Assembly (NCBI RefSeq): GCF_003182595.1
Contig: NZ_PDNZ01000002.1
Location: 248,001 to 312,000, forward strand
Origin: Prosthecochloris marina
Lineage (GTDB): Bacteria > Bacteroidota > Chlorobiia > Chlorobiales > Chlorobiaceae
Direction of reading: 5' to 3'
DNA length: 64,000 nt
Below are positions 16,299 to 27,291 of this stretch, in pieces. The notes beneath the pieces were generated by a model. It was not told where the DNA came from, did not search any database, and saw only the letters and a program-made list of their open reading frames with translations. Within the stretch, counting starts at the first letter, position 1. Each line of letters begins with the position of its first letter. Made by a program: the position numbers and the translations under genes.

Positions 16299-17891
16299 TT
16301 ACCCGCCCAAAGCTTCTTTGGCCCTTTTGAAAACCTCGGCGGTTATGTTTGTCTCACCGTTTTCACGGGCGAAATTCTCGGTATTCTTACGAACCTTCTT
16401 GCGAACGAAAAACGGTACTTTTTTGAGCATTTTTTCAGCATCTGCGCTCCATGGCATTCCGTCCGCACCGCCTTCTTCTCCGAACTGCGTACCCTCTTCA
16501 CCGCTTTCTGCTGAAGATCCTGGCTGACCGTTCAATGTCGCTGCCGGTTCCTCTTCCTCGTATTCCAGACCGGCATCGCCGAAGAAATCAACAAGGTGTT
16601 TTTCAAGTCCGAGCTTACATGACGTATAGACCCGGTCGGCAAGTACATCAGCCCCCTCGAATCCAAGAACAGGATAGTACCCGATCAGGTGATTTTCTAT
16701 ATGCGTCGGTGTTGAAATAACCATGCACGGTACATCGAGCTTCCGGCAGCTGTGCCGTTCCATCTGCGTGCCACAAACCAGATCCGGCATTTCGTTCTCG
16801 ATTTTTTTCGAGATTTCCTGGAACTTGTCCGTCACCATAAGCGGTTCCGGCAGATACCCTTCGAGCTGTTCACGAATCCATTCGGCATGCTCTTTAAGAT
16901 AGGTACCCGCGCCGATGATCTGCATCCCAAGCTCATCCTTGAGAAACTTGACCATACCGACAGTGTGTGTAGCATCACCGAAAACAAACGCCCATTTACC
17001 GCTGAAACTTTCCATATCGGCAGTACGGGCAAACCACGGCACCCCGCTCGGTGCACTCAGCCCGTCAAGCGAAAAATCGGTCAAAGGCGGCATTGCAAGC
17101 GCCGGTAACCCTTTCTCTTCCGCAATAACGTTCAGTTTCTCAAGCAGCTCTCTAATCCAGTCGAGCGTTGGCTCTACTCCTAAAGGCGTCCCCTGAACCG
17201 AGGGCATTCCGAACTTCTCACGAAGGTAATGTGCTGCACCCCGTCCCATTTCGTGGTAAGGCACGATATTGAGCCATGCTGCAGGAAGATTTCGTAACTC
17301 TTCAAGACCCGCGCCCCATGGCGCCACGACGTTTACTTCAACACCGAGAGTTTTGAGAATCCGGCGCAGGCTGACAAGGTCCGAACGCAGGTGAAATCCA
17401 AGTGATGTAAACCCTAACAAGTTGACACTTGGTTTTTCGGTCACACTCTGTTCAAGCGAATACCGCTCCACAAGCTTGGTAAACAAACCTTCAGCCGACT
17501 CATGTTCCTGAACCCTGAAAGGATTGACGTCATGTACGATAATCTTGTCGGGATCGACTCCTGAATGCCGGGAGAGTTGAGTGAGATCCTCTTGAAGAAG
17601 AGCGGTACTGCAGCTTGGAGCGACAACAATGATTTCAGGATGGTAATGTTCTTCAACCTGCTCCAGGGTACTGGGCAGCCGTGACACACCACGGGCAAGA
17701 TCCTGGCCTCTGACAACACTGATGGAAAGAGCGGGAAACTCCGGTGTTCTTTCCAGCATGGTATAGGTTGCGGTTATATAATCGTCTCCCTGAGGGGCAT
17801 GATAGACCGTATGAACATTTTTCATACTGTTGGTAACACGGCTTATCCCGTGAAGCGCTGTTCCCTCATAGAGCCAGAAAGCTAAACGCAT
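16299..17891 (-). CDS. bchB: Light-independent protochlorophyllide reductase, B subunit
   Basis: The 530-residue protein is one of two catalytic subunits of the (BchNB)2 complex, which is related to nitrogenase MoFe protein. Asp36 ([12 protein letters not shown]) corresponds to the unusual aspartate ligand of the NB [4Fe-4S] cluster, and [15 protein letters not shown] is the conserved Cys-containing segment. The C-terminal ~45 residues ([20 protein letters not shown]...) form the conserved PCP_red-type tail found in BchB/ChlB, here separated from the core by a Glu/Gly/Ser-rich linker. It lies 77 bp after bchN on the same strand. Confidence 0.97.
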   Translation of the reverse strand: MRLAFWLYEGTALHGISRVTNSMKNVHTVYHAPQGDDYITATYTMLERTPEFPALSISVVRGQDLARGVSRLPSTLEQVEEHYHPEIIVVAPSCSTALLQEDLTQLSRHSGVDPDKIIVHDVNPFRVQEHESAEGLFTKLVERYSLEQSVTEKPSVNLLGFTSLGFHLRSDLVSLRRILKTLGVEVNVVAPWGAGLEELRNLPAAWLNIVPYHEMGRGAAHYLREKFGMPSVQGTPLGVEPTLDWIRELLEKLNVIAEEKGLPALAMPPLTDFSLDGLSAPSGVPWFARTADMESFSGKWAFVFGDATHTVGMVKFLKDELGMQIIGAGTYLKEHAEWIREQLEGYLPEPLMVTDKFQEISKKIENEMPDLVCGTQMERHSCRKLDVPCMVISTPTHIENHLIGYYPVLGFEGADVLADRVYTSCKLGLEKHLVDFFGDAGLEYEEEEPAATLNGQPGSSAESGEEGTQFGEEGGADGMPWSADAEKMLKKVPFFVRKKVRKNTENFARENGETNITAEVFKRAKEALGG

Positions 17892-17968
17892 GCTTTGTAA
17901 TCCTCTTTATGATTGCAATTCCATTATTTGCTCTTACCCGAACTTCGGTTCAGCCGAAACCATCGTGT

Positions 17969-19234
17969 TCAATGCCCGGCGCTCGGCATCACTCCCTTCA
18001 ACCACACCGACTCATCAAACTCAGGAAGCTTGTTTCGGCGCTGAAGCGGAGAAACAAACAGGTTCGCGAGCGTGAAAACTCCGGACCAGCTGTGAATCGG
18101 CATCAACGTGAACTCCATGCTCCACTTGACGACAAATCCGTTCCCGACGAAAGGATTGGCAGTCATGAGAGAGGTAACGATCAGATCAGGATTATCCTGC
18201 TTGATGTCCTGCAGCTGACGATGAAAGTTGGGTTGCTCGACCACTTTGACGCCATCGAGCGCCTCGAGCTCGCGTGCATGAAACTTTTTATTGATATATG
18301 CGCTGCTGCACTCAACGACCTCTGCCCCGACGTTTTTCAGGAAACGGGCGAGCGGCAGTTCCATCATGGTATCCGCCGTGAAAAACACCCTTTTGCCTTT
18401 CAACAGGTCAACCTGGTCTGAAATCCGGTCCCATGCCGCCTGCTCCCTTTCATGCAAGTCTACTGTTATATCGAACATGGCCGCCAGATCTTCCCAGAAA
18501 ACCCTCGTTCCCGTAGGCCCGAAAGGGAAAAGAGAGCGAAGCACTTTCGAACCCCGTTCACGGTTAAGCCTGGAAACAACTCTCGAAAGATAGGGCTGTA
18601 TCGGAGCGAGCACGGTATCAGGCCCGATCGCAGGCAGCTGATCGAAGCGGTTTTCGGGCAGAAACCCTCCTACCTTGATGCCGAGTTCTTCAGCCTCGGA
18701 ACGAAGATCATCAGCAATGGAATCATTGACCGATCCGACAAAAACAACACTTTTTTCTCCGGCAGGAGCCTCCGGACAAAAAGGCACCATTGCCTGAAGC
18801 ACCGAATCCTCCGCCTGGGTAAAGTTGTAGACGAGTCCGCTCGCCGGCACAAAAAGCACCGGAACCTCAGAAGTGCTCAACGAATGCGCAAGCCCTTTGA
18901 AATCGACTTTCATGACTTCAGGCGTGCAGGAAGAAAGCAGAAAAATAACCGAAGGGTGATGGTCTCTCCTGATTTCAGCAATAACGTCTTCGAGTTTCGG
19001 GTCCTGCCGCGAGAGGTCACTCTCTTCCATCAGCGCTATACCGAAACGGGGTTTCGCGAAAATCATCATACCGAGAGCATTCTGGAGAAAGTGCGCACAG
19101 GTATGGGTGCCGAGAATCAGGAAAAAACTATCCTTGATTTTCTGGTACAGCCAGCCGACACTGGCAAGACCGCAAAAACTATGAGTAACGTTGTCTTCTT
19201 TAATTAAATGAGTTGTGCCCGGAACTGACGCCAT
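17969..19234 (-). CDS. bchN: Light-independent protochlorophyllide reductase, N subunit
   Basis: I place the start at the ATG at 19234 ([20 protein letters not shown], 421 residues): it has a very strong ribosome site, AGGAGGAAGGAGCTC, and agrees with the N-terminus expected for green sulfur bacteria; the open frame continues 25 codons further without homology. Cys21, Cys46 and Cys103 match the three Cys ligands of the NB iron-sulfur cluster, which BchB Asp36 completes. BchN is the first gene of the operon and binds protochlorophyllide together with BchB. The 519 bp upstream contains the operon promoter but no recognisable motif. Confidence 0.96.
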   Translation of the reverse strand: MASVPGTTHLIKEDNVTHSFCGLASVGWLYQKIKDSFFLILGTHTCAHFLQNALGMMIFAKPRFGIALMEESDLSRQDPKLEDVIAEIRRDHHPSVIFLLSSCTPEVMKVDFKGLAHSLSTSEVPVLFVPASGLVYNFTQAEDSVLQAMVPFCPEAPAGEKSVVFVGSVNDSIADDLRSEAEELGIKVGGFLPENRFDQLPAIGPDTVLAPIQPYLSRVVSRLNRERGSKVLRSLFPFGPTGTRVFWEDLAAMFDITVDLHEREQAAWDRISDQVDLLKGKRVFFTADTMMELPLARFLKNVGAEVVECSSAYINKKFHARELEALDGVKVVEQPNFHRQLQDIKQDNPDLIVTSLMTANPFVGNGFVVKWSMEFTLMPIHSWSGVFTLANLFVSPLQRRNKLPEFDESVWLKGVMPSAGH

Positions 19235-19753
19235 GAGCTCCTTCCTCCTGAAATTTGCTGACGCCGCATCCTTCGGGTGACACCATGAATACAGCTTCAG
19301 ATTCTGCAACCGTCAAGCTTTGAATATAAAGAATTGAAGATACGAATAATAGGTAGAAATGAAAACCTATGATCGCCCCTCTTAGCACAACCAAACAGGA
19401 GTGACCATTGCTGGTTGGGAGCCACTTCTAACGACATGTGACGGATTGCCGCAAAATCCGATCTTTCCACCATACTTCTCTGCCCCGTCTGCAACATGGG
19501 AGAGAGGCTGCGTAGCTATTATTATTTGTAGTTGTTCGAAAACCATGGCGAAATTGCGGAGGATGTTTGGAAAGTATAAGTTACTGAGAAACATAAGCAT
19601 AACCCCGGAAGAGTCGTAAGAAAAACCTATTTTTCCTTCGCTGCAGGGTGATAATACAATTCAAGTAGCACGAAAAAAATATGCAGCTCATCTTTATATA
19701 GGTTTCTGCTACTACCCGGAGTACATATAATGAATACTGTCAGGGAGACATCA
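19235..19753. other. Non-coding gap between bchN and a divergent lipoprotein gene
   Basis: This 519-bp stretch separates bchN (minus) from the lipoprotein gene (plus). It must contain the bchNBL promoter. I see no cobalamin riboswitch box, tRNA or clear terminator. A 219-bp minus-strand frame (19382-19600) reads HVADGAEKYGGKIGFCGNPS and looks somewhat protein-like, but has no recognised homology and no good start, so it may be a remnant. Confidence 0.4.
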
Positions 19754-20296
19754 ATGAAAAACATGATTCAAATTTCCTGCTTGGTACTTCTATCACTATT
19801 CTTGACAGGTTGTGGCGAAAGAAGCGCAGAGGTAGATAATCCAAGAGCCCACAACAATGCCGGACTGGAATTTCAATACCCGGGAAATTGGAAAGTAACA
19901 GAAGATGGCAAGAAAGGAGAACTCCGGCACCTTTTGATCGAGTCCCCGGGAATTGGTCTTTTGGTAACAATCTTTATGTTCCCGGCAGATGACGCTCGCG
20001 ATATACAAGGGTTTGCAGAAATCTATGCTCGATCATTCAAAGAAGAGGTTCCTTTTGGGGATGTCACTGATTCGGTATTTGGCAGTATAAGACAATCGGG
20101 TGAATACGAAATTCTTTCAGAGCAATTCTCCATGGACATTTTGGGTGTAAAGACACCGCACACCAGAACCTACAGGCGCAAATCCGTTGCCGACCAGGTA
20201 TGCTTTGTTGTAGACCAGGTAGCAGACGAGCATCACTCGAAAGTCGCCAAGGGGGTCGAGCTTGTCGTTTCATCGCTCACGTACGAAACTCCCTGA
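19754..20296 (+). CDS. Small lipoprotein, PsbP/DUF1795-like
   Basis: I use the ATG at 19754, which follows GGGAGAC at a good distance; an ATG eight codons earlier lacks such a site. The 180-residue product has a lipoprotein signal ending in LFLTGC (acylated Cys at about 20). The mature part begins with FQYPGNWKV, a pattern of PsbP-like and DUF1795 proteins (beta-sheet sandwich), and ends with a strand rich in conserved aliphatic residues (VELVVSSLTYE). The function is unknown; an envelope location is predicted. It is a single gene, divergent from bchN and followed by a MITE. Confidence 0.7.
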   Translation: MKNMIQISCLVLLSLFLTGCGERSAEVDNPRAHNNAGLEFQYPGNWKVTEDGKKGELRHLLIESPGIGLLVTIFMFPADDARDIQGFAEIYARSFKEEVPFGDVTDSVFGSIRQSGEYEILSEQFSMDILGVKTPHTRTYRRKSVADQVCFVVDQVADEHHSKVAKGVELVVSSLTYETP

Positions 20297-20329
20297 AAAA
20301 ACAATCCTTCCATGAGATGGACCGTTCAA

Positions 20330-20498
20330 GAGGCTGTCTCGTTAGTCCTATAATTACTCTTTCTCTAGTCATCCTCGGGCTTGACCCGGGGATCCATCTT
20401 CCAATGAAAGTCAGTATGGATGCCGCATCGAGTGCGGCATGACTCTCTATCGGAAACGTTGACCGATAATCGTGAAGCAGTTCTTTTGAGACAACCTC
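20330..20498. mobile_element. MITE-like element, copy 2
   Basis: A 169-bp non-coding element with terminal inverted repeats GAGGCTGTCTC (20330-20340) and GAGACAACCTC (20488-20498); 10 of 11 positions pair. It contains the palindromic core CCTCGGG CTTGA CCCGGGG and a second hairpin TGCCGCA-TCGAG-TGCGGCA (~20421-20439). It is homologous along its length to the element at 2767-2972, which is about 37 bp longer in the middle. It lies between the lipoprotein gene and the MTH1187-family gene. Confidence 0.7.
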
Positions 20499-20537
20499 AT
20501 AGCTTTCTTCCGAGAGCAGAGAAGCCATACATCGCGT

Positions 20538-20861
20538 TTATGAGCGAGGGCTGGTGCCGGAACTGCCCATCCTCCGTTCAACCGAGGCGACTTTTTCGCC
20601 GATAGTAACCTCCCTGTCCCTGCGGTCGTCGATCTTGATAACCGTATAGACACGTTGTGTTCCTGCTGTAAACAAGTGTTCATGCAGCCGCTCCGCCACA
20701 GCAAAAAGCTCGGTGGCGGAACCCGAAACGGTAGTGCCCATATCATGAAGCCTGTAATCCAGGCCACTCTTTTGGAGAATATTCTGAAGCTCTGCGACAC
20801 CGGCGCTGAGCCCTTTCGAACCCTTGTCAAGCGGAACAACCGTTATATCCATCAATGCCAT
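20538..20861 (-). CDS. MTH1187-family thiamine-binding protein
   Basis: The 107-residue protein belongs to the MTH1187/YkoF-like family (formerly DUF77): MALMDITVVPLDKGSKGLSA at the start, LQKSGLDYRLHDMGTTVSG in the middle, and a conserved VYTVIKIDDRRDREVTIGEKVASVE end. Members form a ferredoxin-like fold and bind thiamine or related pyrimidines; a role in thiamine homeostasis is suspected rather than proven. It starts 32 bp after the end of purA and is probably cotranscribed with engB and purA. Confidence 0.85.
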   Translation of the reverse strand: MALMDITVVPLDKGSKGLSAGVAELQNILQKSGLDYRLHDMGTTVSGSATELFAVAERLHEHLFTAGTQRVYTVIKIDDRRDREVTIGEKVASVERRMGSSGTSPRS

Positions 20862-20893
20862 GATCTCTCCTTGCCACTATAGCCGTTGAACCA

Positions 20894-22213
<1,320 letters not shown>

Positions 22214-22792
22214 TTAACCTGTATACATGGCAAGTTGTTCTAAAAGCTCATCTTTTCCCTGCCCGGAAAGGGCCGAGTAATTTACTATAAATTTGGATTT
22301 GAACGAGTAACTTTTCACGGCATGCCCGGCACGCGCCTTATCTTTTTGTTTCAGCTTGTCATATTTGGTCAACGCAATCCCAAAAGAGCGATCGTAATAT
22401 TGAAGAAACTCCATCATATGACGGTCGGATTCCATGTCCGGATGGCGGGAATCGATAAGCATGACAACGAGTGCAATGCGGTCACGAGTACGCACATAAT
22501 CACCGAGCAGCTTTCCCCACTCCTGTTTTTGGCCTTTTCCCACTTTAGCGTACCCATAGCCGGGAAGATCGACAAAATAGCAGGTATCGTTAATCACGAA
22601 ATAATTTATAAGCTGGGTTTTTCCAGGTGTTGAACTTGTTTTTGCCAGCCCTTTTTTCCCTGTAAGCGAATTAAGCAGAGTCGATTTTCCGACATTCGAT
22701 CTTCCGACAAAAACAATTTCCGGGAACTGCTCTTCGGGAAGCTGATCGAGGGCGGAAACACTTTTATAAAACTTTGCGTTTCGTATTTTCAT
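22214..22792 (-). CDS. engB: Ribosome-biogenesis GTP-binding protein EngB/YsxC
   Basis: The start is at 22792 ([20 protein letters not shown], 192 residues); the open frame continues 47 codons upstream but that part is not protein-like and would approach the divergent cysS promoter. G1 is GRSNVGKST (residues 30-38), G3 is [10 protein letters not shown] and G4 is TKYDKL. EngB is an essential GTPase in large-subunit assembly. It heads the engB-purA-MTH1187 transcript. The 159 bp to cysS hold the divergent promoters. Confidence 0.95.
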   Translation of the reverse strand: MKIRNAKFYKSVSALDQLPEEQFPEIVFVGRSNVGKSTLLNSLTGKKGLAKTSSTPGKTQLINYFVINDTCYFVDLPGYGYAKVGKGQKQEWGKLLGDYVRTRDRIALVVMLIDSRHPDMESDRHMMEFLQYYDRSFGIALTKYDKLKQKDKARAGHAVKSYSFKSKFIVNYSALSGQGKDELLEQLAMYTG

Positions 22793-22951
22793 GTCATAAC
22801 AGTAACCCAAATCAAAGAAAGGTCCGGGAGCAGCGATTCGAAGTTGCAAAACCGGGTAAAAGCTAAACCGGAAAGCTAAACACCTTGTATCAAAAACCCA
22901 AATGTTTAACTTTTTCCTTAGATTTTCAGCCACTGCATAGAACCACGAATC

Positions 22952-24406
22952 ATGTCCCTTTTTATATACAATTCACTCAGCCGGCAAAAAGAAGAGTTTA
23001 CACCCCTGCATCCCGGAATCGCAACGCTTTACGTCTGCGGTCCTACGGTTTACGGGCATGCTCATCTTGGCCATGCAAAAAGTTATGTCTCGTTCGATGT
23101 CGTCGTCAAATGGCTCCGGCATCTTGGTTATACCGTCAAGTATATCCAGAATATCACCGATGTCGGGCACCTTACCGATGACGCCGACGAAGGAGAAGAC
23201 AAAATCGCCAAACAGGCCCGTCTCGAAAAAACCGATCCCATGGAAATCGCCCAATATTATACGCGGAGTTACTATGAAGATATGGATCGATTAGGAGTTG
23301 ACAGACCGAATATCGCACCTACGGCAACCGGACACATTCCCGAACAAATTGCATTGATAAAAAAGCTGATGGAAAACGGCCATGCCTACGAAGTAAACGG
23401 CAATGTGTATTTCTCAGTCTCCTCTTTTCCCGACTACGGCAGGCTTTCGGGCCGGACAGACCAGGAAGCCCAGCAATCCGGCGGCAGGGTGGCATCGAGA
23501 AGCGAAAAGCGTCACCCTGCGGATTTCGCTCTTTGGAAGAAAGCCGAAACCGGGCACCTCATGAAATGGGATTCCCCCTGGAGTACCGGCTATCCGGGCT
23601 GGCACGCCGAATGTTCCGCCATGGCAATGAAATACCTCGGTGATACAATCGACATACATGGCGGAGGCATGGAAAACAAGTTCCCCCACCACGAGTGTGA
23701 AATAGCGCAATCCGAAGCCGCTACGGGAAAGCCCTATGTACGCTACTGGATGCACAACAACATGGTAACGGTTAACGGCACCAAAATGGGAAAATCGCTG
23801 AAAAACTCGGTTAACCTGAAAGACCTTTTTCAAACCATCCCACCGATAGTCATACGGTTTTTTATTCTGCAGTCCCACTACCGATCTCCCCTTGATTTTT
23901 CAGAAACCGCTATCAAGGCTTCACAATCCGGCCTCGAAAAACTGCAGGAAACATGGCGGGCACTCGCAACCGCAGCCCCAGGCAGCGAAGAACTCGACAC
24001 TGCGGGATATGAAGAGCGGTTTACCGATGCCATGAACGATGATTTCAATACACCGATCGCTATTTCCGTACTTTTCGACCTTGCTCGAGCCGTAAATACC
24101 GCCTTGAACAGTAAACAAGGGCTCTCGGAAAACTCGCTCGAAGAATGTAAAAAGATTTTCGAGTCCTGTGGCCACGACGTGCTTGGAATTATCGAGACCG
24201 GAAATACGGAAAGCTCACAAGGAAAAGCTGCAGGAAAAGAGATGGTCGATGACATCGTTTCCATTCTGCTTGACGTACGAAAACAGGCGAGGCAGAACAA
24301 GGATTTTGCACTGAGCGATCTTATTCGTGACAGGCTTGCAGATTCCGGAGTTGCAATCAAAGACACCAAGGAAGGCGCAGAATGGAGCATCTCCGAAAAT
24401 AAGTAA
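22952..24406 (+). CDS. cysS: Cysteinyl-tRNA synthetase
   Basis: The 484-residue class I synthetase charges tRNA-Cys. The zinc ligand Cys29 ([19 protein letters not shown]) sits just before the HIGH-type motif HLGH, and further zinc ligands are in [15 protein letters not shown] and [10 protein letters not shown]. The KMSKS-type loop appears as KMGKSLKNS, so the first Ser is Gly, as in some other CysRS. The C-terminal anticodon-binding region is complete. It is a single gene; hairpin repeats rather than a T-tailed terminator follow. Confidence 0.97.
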   Translation: MSLFIYNSLSRQKEEFTPLHPGIATLYVCGPTVYGHAHLGHAKSYVSFDVVVKWLRHLGYTVKYIQNITDVGHLTDDADEGEDKIAKQARLEKTDPMEIAQYYTRSYYEDMDRLGVDRPNIAPTATGHIPEQIALIKKLMENGHAYEVNGNVYFSVSSFPDYGRLSGRTDQEAQQSGGRVASRSEKRHPADFALWKKAETGHLMKWDSPWSTGYPGWHAECSAMAMKYLGDTIDIHGGGMENKFPHHECEIAQSEAATGKPYVRYWMHNNMVTVNGTKMGKSLKNSVNLKDLFQTIPPIVIRFFILQSHYRSPLDFSETAIKASQSGLEKLQETWRALATAAPGSEELDTAGYEERFTDAMNDDFNTPIAISVLFDLARAVNTALNSKQGLSENSLEECKKIFESCGHDVLGIIETGNTESSQGKAAGKEMVDDIVSILLDVRKQARQNKDFALSDLIRDRLADSGVAIKDTKEGAEWSISENK

Positions 24407-24436
24407 GACACCCAATCTCCTTAGAAAGTCATGACG

Positions 24437-24470
24437 CCTTGTGTAATACTCTTTGTTCTATTACACAAGG
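24437..24470. repeat. Perfect 12-bp hairpin inside a REP-like repeat
   Basis: CCTTGTGTAATA (24437-24448) and TATTACACAAGG (24459-24470) form a perfect stem with a 10-nt loop. The flanks GTCATG and TGATCCGGCATCC are the same as those around the shorter palindrome 32 bp to the right, as though one hairpin arm pair had replaced another. It may act as a terminator for cysS, but there is no T-run. Confidence 0.55.
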
Positions 24471-24501
24471 TGATCCGGCATCCAATCATCCTATAAAGTC
24501 A

Positions 24502-24520
24502 TGCCGGACTTGATCCGGCA
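24502..24520. repeat. REP-like palindrome
   Basis: TGCCGGA CTTGA TCCGGCA is a 7-bp perfect stem with a 5-nt loop, set in GTCATGCCGGACTTGATCCG. It is of the same design as the CCTCGGG-CTTGA-CCCGGGG core in the MITE copies (2813, 20373), which shares the GTCAT left flank and the CTTGA loop. Confidence 0.55.
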
Positions 24521-24550
24521 TCCATAGTGAAAAACAGGAAAATCGATGGA

Positions 24551-24586
24551 TCCCGGGTAAGACCTGTGAAATAATTGTTTCGGATT
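24551..24586 (-). repeat. Intergenic repeat shared with 15257-15290, inverted
   Basis: Read on the minus strand this gives ATCCGAAACAATTATTTCAC followed by AGGTCTTACCCGGGA, matching 15257-15290 on the plus strand at nearly every base. Together with the two hairpins it fills the 288-bp gap between cysS and the ManC-like gene, in which I see no gene. Confidence 0.5.
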
Positions 24587-24694
24587 CTACGGTTCAAACT
24601 CCAGGGTGGCAAGAAAAGAGGAACTTCCATTTTGAAGCAGCCTCGACCGATACAACTATCGAGCCCCGACCACTATCCTCGAAACATCCGGTAT

Positions 24695-25810
24695 TCAGAG
24701 ATAATCCTCGAGGCCTTCACGGCGGAGAATGTCCACAACCTTTTTCACATCCTGCGAATGTCCTTTGCGGCATATCAGGAGGGCATCTTCAGTATCGATA
24801 ACGATAATATCTTCAAGCCCGACAATTGCAACCGCTTTCTTACCGCTTTTTTTCACAAAATTGTTTGCTGTGTCCACTTGAACCATATTGAAATCCGCTT
24901 CCTCAGAAGCACCGGCATCTTTTCCATCGATCTTGAGCACGTCATCCCAGCACCCGAGATCCGTCCACCCAAACTTCCCGGCAAGCATACAAACAGACTC
25001 GGCATTTTCCATAACACCATAAGCGATCGATACCGGATGTAACCAGCTGTAGACATCTTCTATAACCGCACGTTCTCTTTCCGTGCCAATCACGTCATAA
25101 ATGCTTTGTAAATCCTTGTAAAGATCTGGCATTGAACGCTCGAACTCACGGCGAATAGCATCGATATGCCAGATAAGAACGCCGCTGTTCCAGTAAAAAT
25201 CACCACTGTCGATGAACTCCTGTGCGGTTTTGATATCCGGCTTCTCCGCAAATGCCCTGACCGTAAACATCGGAACAGTACTCTCCTGCAAACTATCTTC
25301 CGCCGCCTGAAGTTTGTCGATCTGGATGTAGCCGTACTCAGGTTCAGGATGATCCGGTGTTACCCCTATGGTCACTATGCTTTTTCTGTCCTGAGCAACG
25401 GCAACCCCTGTATTGAGAATCTCCCCGAACAACCGCTTGTCAAGCACAAGAAGATCTGAAGGAACGGTAATCATTACCGCTTCAGGATCTTTTTTACTTA
25501 TGTAGGCCGTCGCAAGAGCGATACAGGGAGCGGTATCTCTTGCGACAGGCTCAACGAGAATATTTTCGGAAGGAAACCATGGCAATGACCGACGCATCAT
25601 CATCTCACCCTGAACATTCGTCACGACATAAATATTTTCAGGTAAAACCAACCCGCTTACACAGGTGATGGCAGACTCGATCATCGTTCCGCTCCCAAAA
25701 ACATCGACAAACTGTTTCGGGATCTTTTTTCTCGAATAGGGCCAAAGCATCAAACCACCTGCTCCACCTGCCATGACCACTGCATAGAGATGCTCTACCG
25801 GAAACTGCAT
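24695..25810 (-). CDS. manC: Mannose-1-phosphate guanylyltransferase-like protein
   Basis: The 371-residue protein matches the nucleotidyltransferase domain of ManC/GMP: KIPKQFVDVFG, VSGLVLPENIYVVTN, FPSENILVEPVARDTAPCIALA, AFAEKPD, GDFYWNSGVLIW, SIAYGVMENAESV and a GWTDLGCWDDVLKI segment. ManC makes GDP-mannose from GTP and mannose-1-phosphate for surface glycans. The signature at the N-terminus is unusual: instead of GGSGTRLWPLSR it reads GGAGGLMLWPYSR, with one extra residue and without the arginine that normally contacts the triphosphate. Other key segments are intact. It is divergent from rsmG. Confidence 0.8.
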   Translation of the reverse strand: MQFPVEHLYAVVMAGGAGGLMLWPYSRKKIPKQFVDVFGSGTMIESAITCVSGLVLPENIYVVTNVQGEMMMRRSLPWFPSENILVEPVARDTAPCIALATAYISKKDPEAVMITVPSDLLVLDKRLFGEILNTGVAVAQDRKSIVTIGVTPDHPEPEYGYIQIDKLQAAEDSLQESTVPMFTVRAFAEKPDIKTAQEFIDSGDFYWNSGVLIWHIDAIRREFERSMPDLYKDLQSIYDVIGTERERAVIEDVYSWLHPVSIAYGVMENAESVCMLAGKFGWTDLGCWDDVLKIDGKDAGASEEADFNMVQVDTANNFVKKSGKKAVAIVGLEDIIVIDTEDALLICRKGHSQDVKKVVDILRREGLEDYL

Positions 25811-25955
25811 TATCGAAGGATTATAATTTCTTCAGGATGCAATAAAAAAAGGAGAAATTCAGAGTCACCCATCAGCATAACAATTTATACATTACAGTTA
25901 ATTTATCATTTTATGGTTTCAAAACTGTTACATCTCCTTTTCAAGAAGTTTTGCA

Positions 25956-26621
25956 ATGGAGTCAGTACGAGATAACAACACAGAACGAATACGGCAACAG
26001 TGTGCCGAGAAAGGACTCCTGCTACATGACGTGCAGCTCCGGCAGTTGGAGGAGTATGCCGACCTTCTCGAGTCAAAGAACAAAACGCTTAACCTCGTCA
26101 GCAGAAAAGAAAAAGCCCCGCTACTTATCCGGCATATCTTTCATTCCCTGCTTATCGGCTTGTACCATCGATTCAAACCCGGCGAAAAAGTGCTCGACAT
26201 CGGGACAGGAGGAGGACTACCCGGCATACCTCTTGCCATAGCATTCCCTGAAACCTCTTTTCTGCTCATAGATGCAACAGGAAAAAAAATCAATGCATGC
26301 AGGGAAATGATACAGAGAATCGGCCTGAAAAATGTTCATGCCAAAAAAGAGAGAGCAGAAGAGTTGAAAGGAGTCGCTTTTCATACGGTGCTCAGCCGAC
26401 AGGTTGCACCGCTTCGTAACCTGTGCCGTTACGCAGAGAAGCTTCTGCTTCCTGGAGGTTCACTCATATGCCTTAAAGGCGGATACCTTGAAAAAGAGAT
26501 TGAAGAGGCACTGGACCGGGCCCAAAAAAACAACGGCTTCCCGGCAGATGTTTCTCTTTTACCGATAGACCATTTTGACGCCTGTTTTGAGAATAAATAC
26601 ATAGTCATTGCAAACAGCTAA
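25956..26621 (+). CDS. rsmG: 16S rRNA (guanine-N7) methyltransferase RsmG
   Basis: The 221-residue protein methylates G527 (E. coli numbering) of 16S rRNA with SAM. Motif I is VLDIGTGGGLPGIPLA, followed by FLLIDATGKK; LNLVSRKE and SRQVAPLRNL are typical of the family. The gene is monocistronic, begins 145 bp from the divergent manC-like gene and ends just before a bidirectional terminator shared with the ribosomal operon. Confidence 0.93.
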   Translation: MESVRDNNTERIRQQCAEKGLLLHDVQLRQLEEYADLLESKNKTLNLVSRKEKAPLLIRHIFHSLLIGLYHRFKPGEKVLDIGTGGGLPGIPLAIAFPETSFLLIDATGKKINACREMIQRIGLKNVHAKKERAEELKGVAFHTVLSRQVAPLRNLCRYAEKLLLPGGSLICLKGGYLEKEIEEALDRAQKNNGFPADVSLLPIDHFDACFENKYIVIANS

Positions 26622-26647
26622 AAACGGTAATACCATTGAAATAAAAA

Positions 26648-26692
26648 AGAAAAGCACCTTGAACAATTGAGTTTCGTTCAAGGTGCTTTTCT
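26648..26692. terminator. Bidirectional terminator between rsmG and rplQ
   Basis: A 17-bp perfect stem, AGAAAAGCACCTTGAAC / GTTCAAGGTGCTTTTCT, with an 11-nt loop lies between the two convergent genes. A-rich sequence on the left and the TTTTCTATTT end on the right supply a U-run in both directions. It ends the long ribosomal transcript. Confidence 0.9.
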
Positions 26693-26744
26693 ATTTAGAT
26701 AGTATCACTACCGCCGATAGCAGAAAGCGAATGATGCGTGTCAC

Positions 26745-27245
26745 CTATTCTTTTTCACTCGCTGCAGTTTCATTTTCAGCAGGTTCGACAGTTTCACTTT
26801 TTTCCGGTGCTGTTGCAGCTTTCTTCGAACCCCGAACGCGCCTGGAACGATCTTGTTTTGCCTGTTTAGGAGCGTCCATAGGAGCCTCTGTATAATCGAC
26901 AAGCTCAAGCACAGCCATTTTTGCAGCATCACCATATCGAGGCGCAAGCTTTACAACTCTTGTATAGCCCCCGTTTCTATCCGCCACCTTTCCGACAATA
27001 TCCTCGAACAATTCACGTATGGCGGCTTTATCACGTATTTTACGGAAAATGATACGCTGAGCATGGACGGTGCCGTCTTTTGCTTTTGTGATGATTTTTT
27101 CAACGTACCTGCTTGCCTCTTTAGCTTTAGCTTCGGTGGTCTCTATACGTTTATGCAGCAACAACTGTGTTGATAAATTAGCCAGTGTTGCCTTTCTATG
27201 GGTGGCTGTTCTCCCAAGTTTTCTTGCTGACTTTACTTTGCGCAT
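26745..27245 (-). CDS. rplQ: Ribosomal protein bL17
   Basis: The first ~120 residues are the L17 fold ([34 protein letters not shown] segment, [17 protein letters not shown]). The protein is 166 residues, longer than the usual 115-130, because of a C-terminal tail rich in Lys, Ala and Glu ([19 protein letters not shown]). L17 binds 23S rRNA near the peptide exit tunnel. It is the last gene of the alpha operon and is followed by the bidirectional terminator. Confidence 0.97.
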   Translation of the reverse strand: MRKVKSARKLGRTATHRKATLANLSTQLLLHKRIETTEAKAKEASRYVEKIITKAKDGTVHAQRIIFRKIRDKAAIRELFEDIVGKVADRNGGYTRVVKLAPRYGDAAKMAVLELVDYTEAPMDAPKQAKQDRSRRVRGSKKAATAPEKSETVEPAENETAASEKE

Positions 27246-27291
27246 AACGGCGTGGTTCTCTCAAGAATTCTTAAAAAATCTACTTACTTCT

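Noticed and set aside
19235..19753. Cobalamin or other riboswitch ahead of bchN
   Set aside because: I looked for the conserved boxes and did not find them.
22793..22933. N-terminal extension of EngB (47 codons)
   Set aside because: The extension is not conserved-looking and the family N-terminus MKIRNAKF starts at 22792.
24551..24586. Start of a transposase or tRNA-like element
   Set aside because: No cloverleaf and no reading frame; only a shared repeat with 15257-15290.
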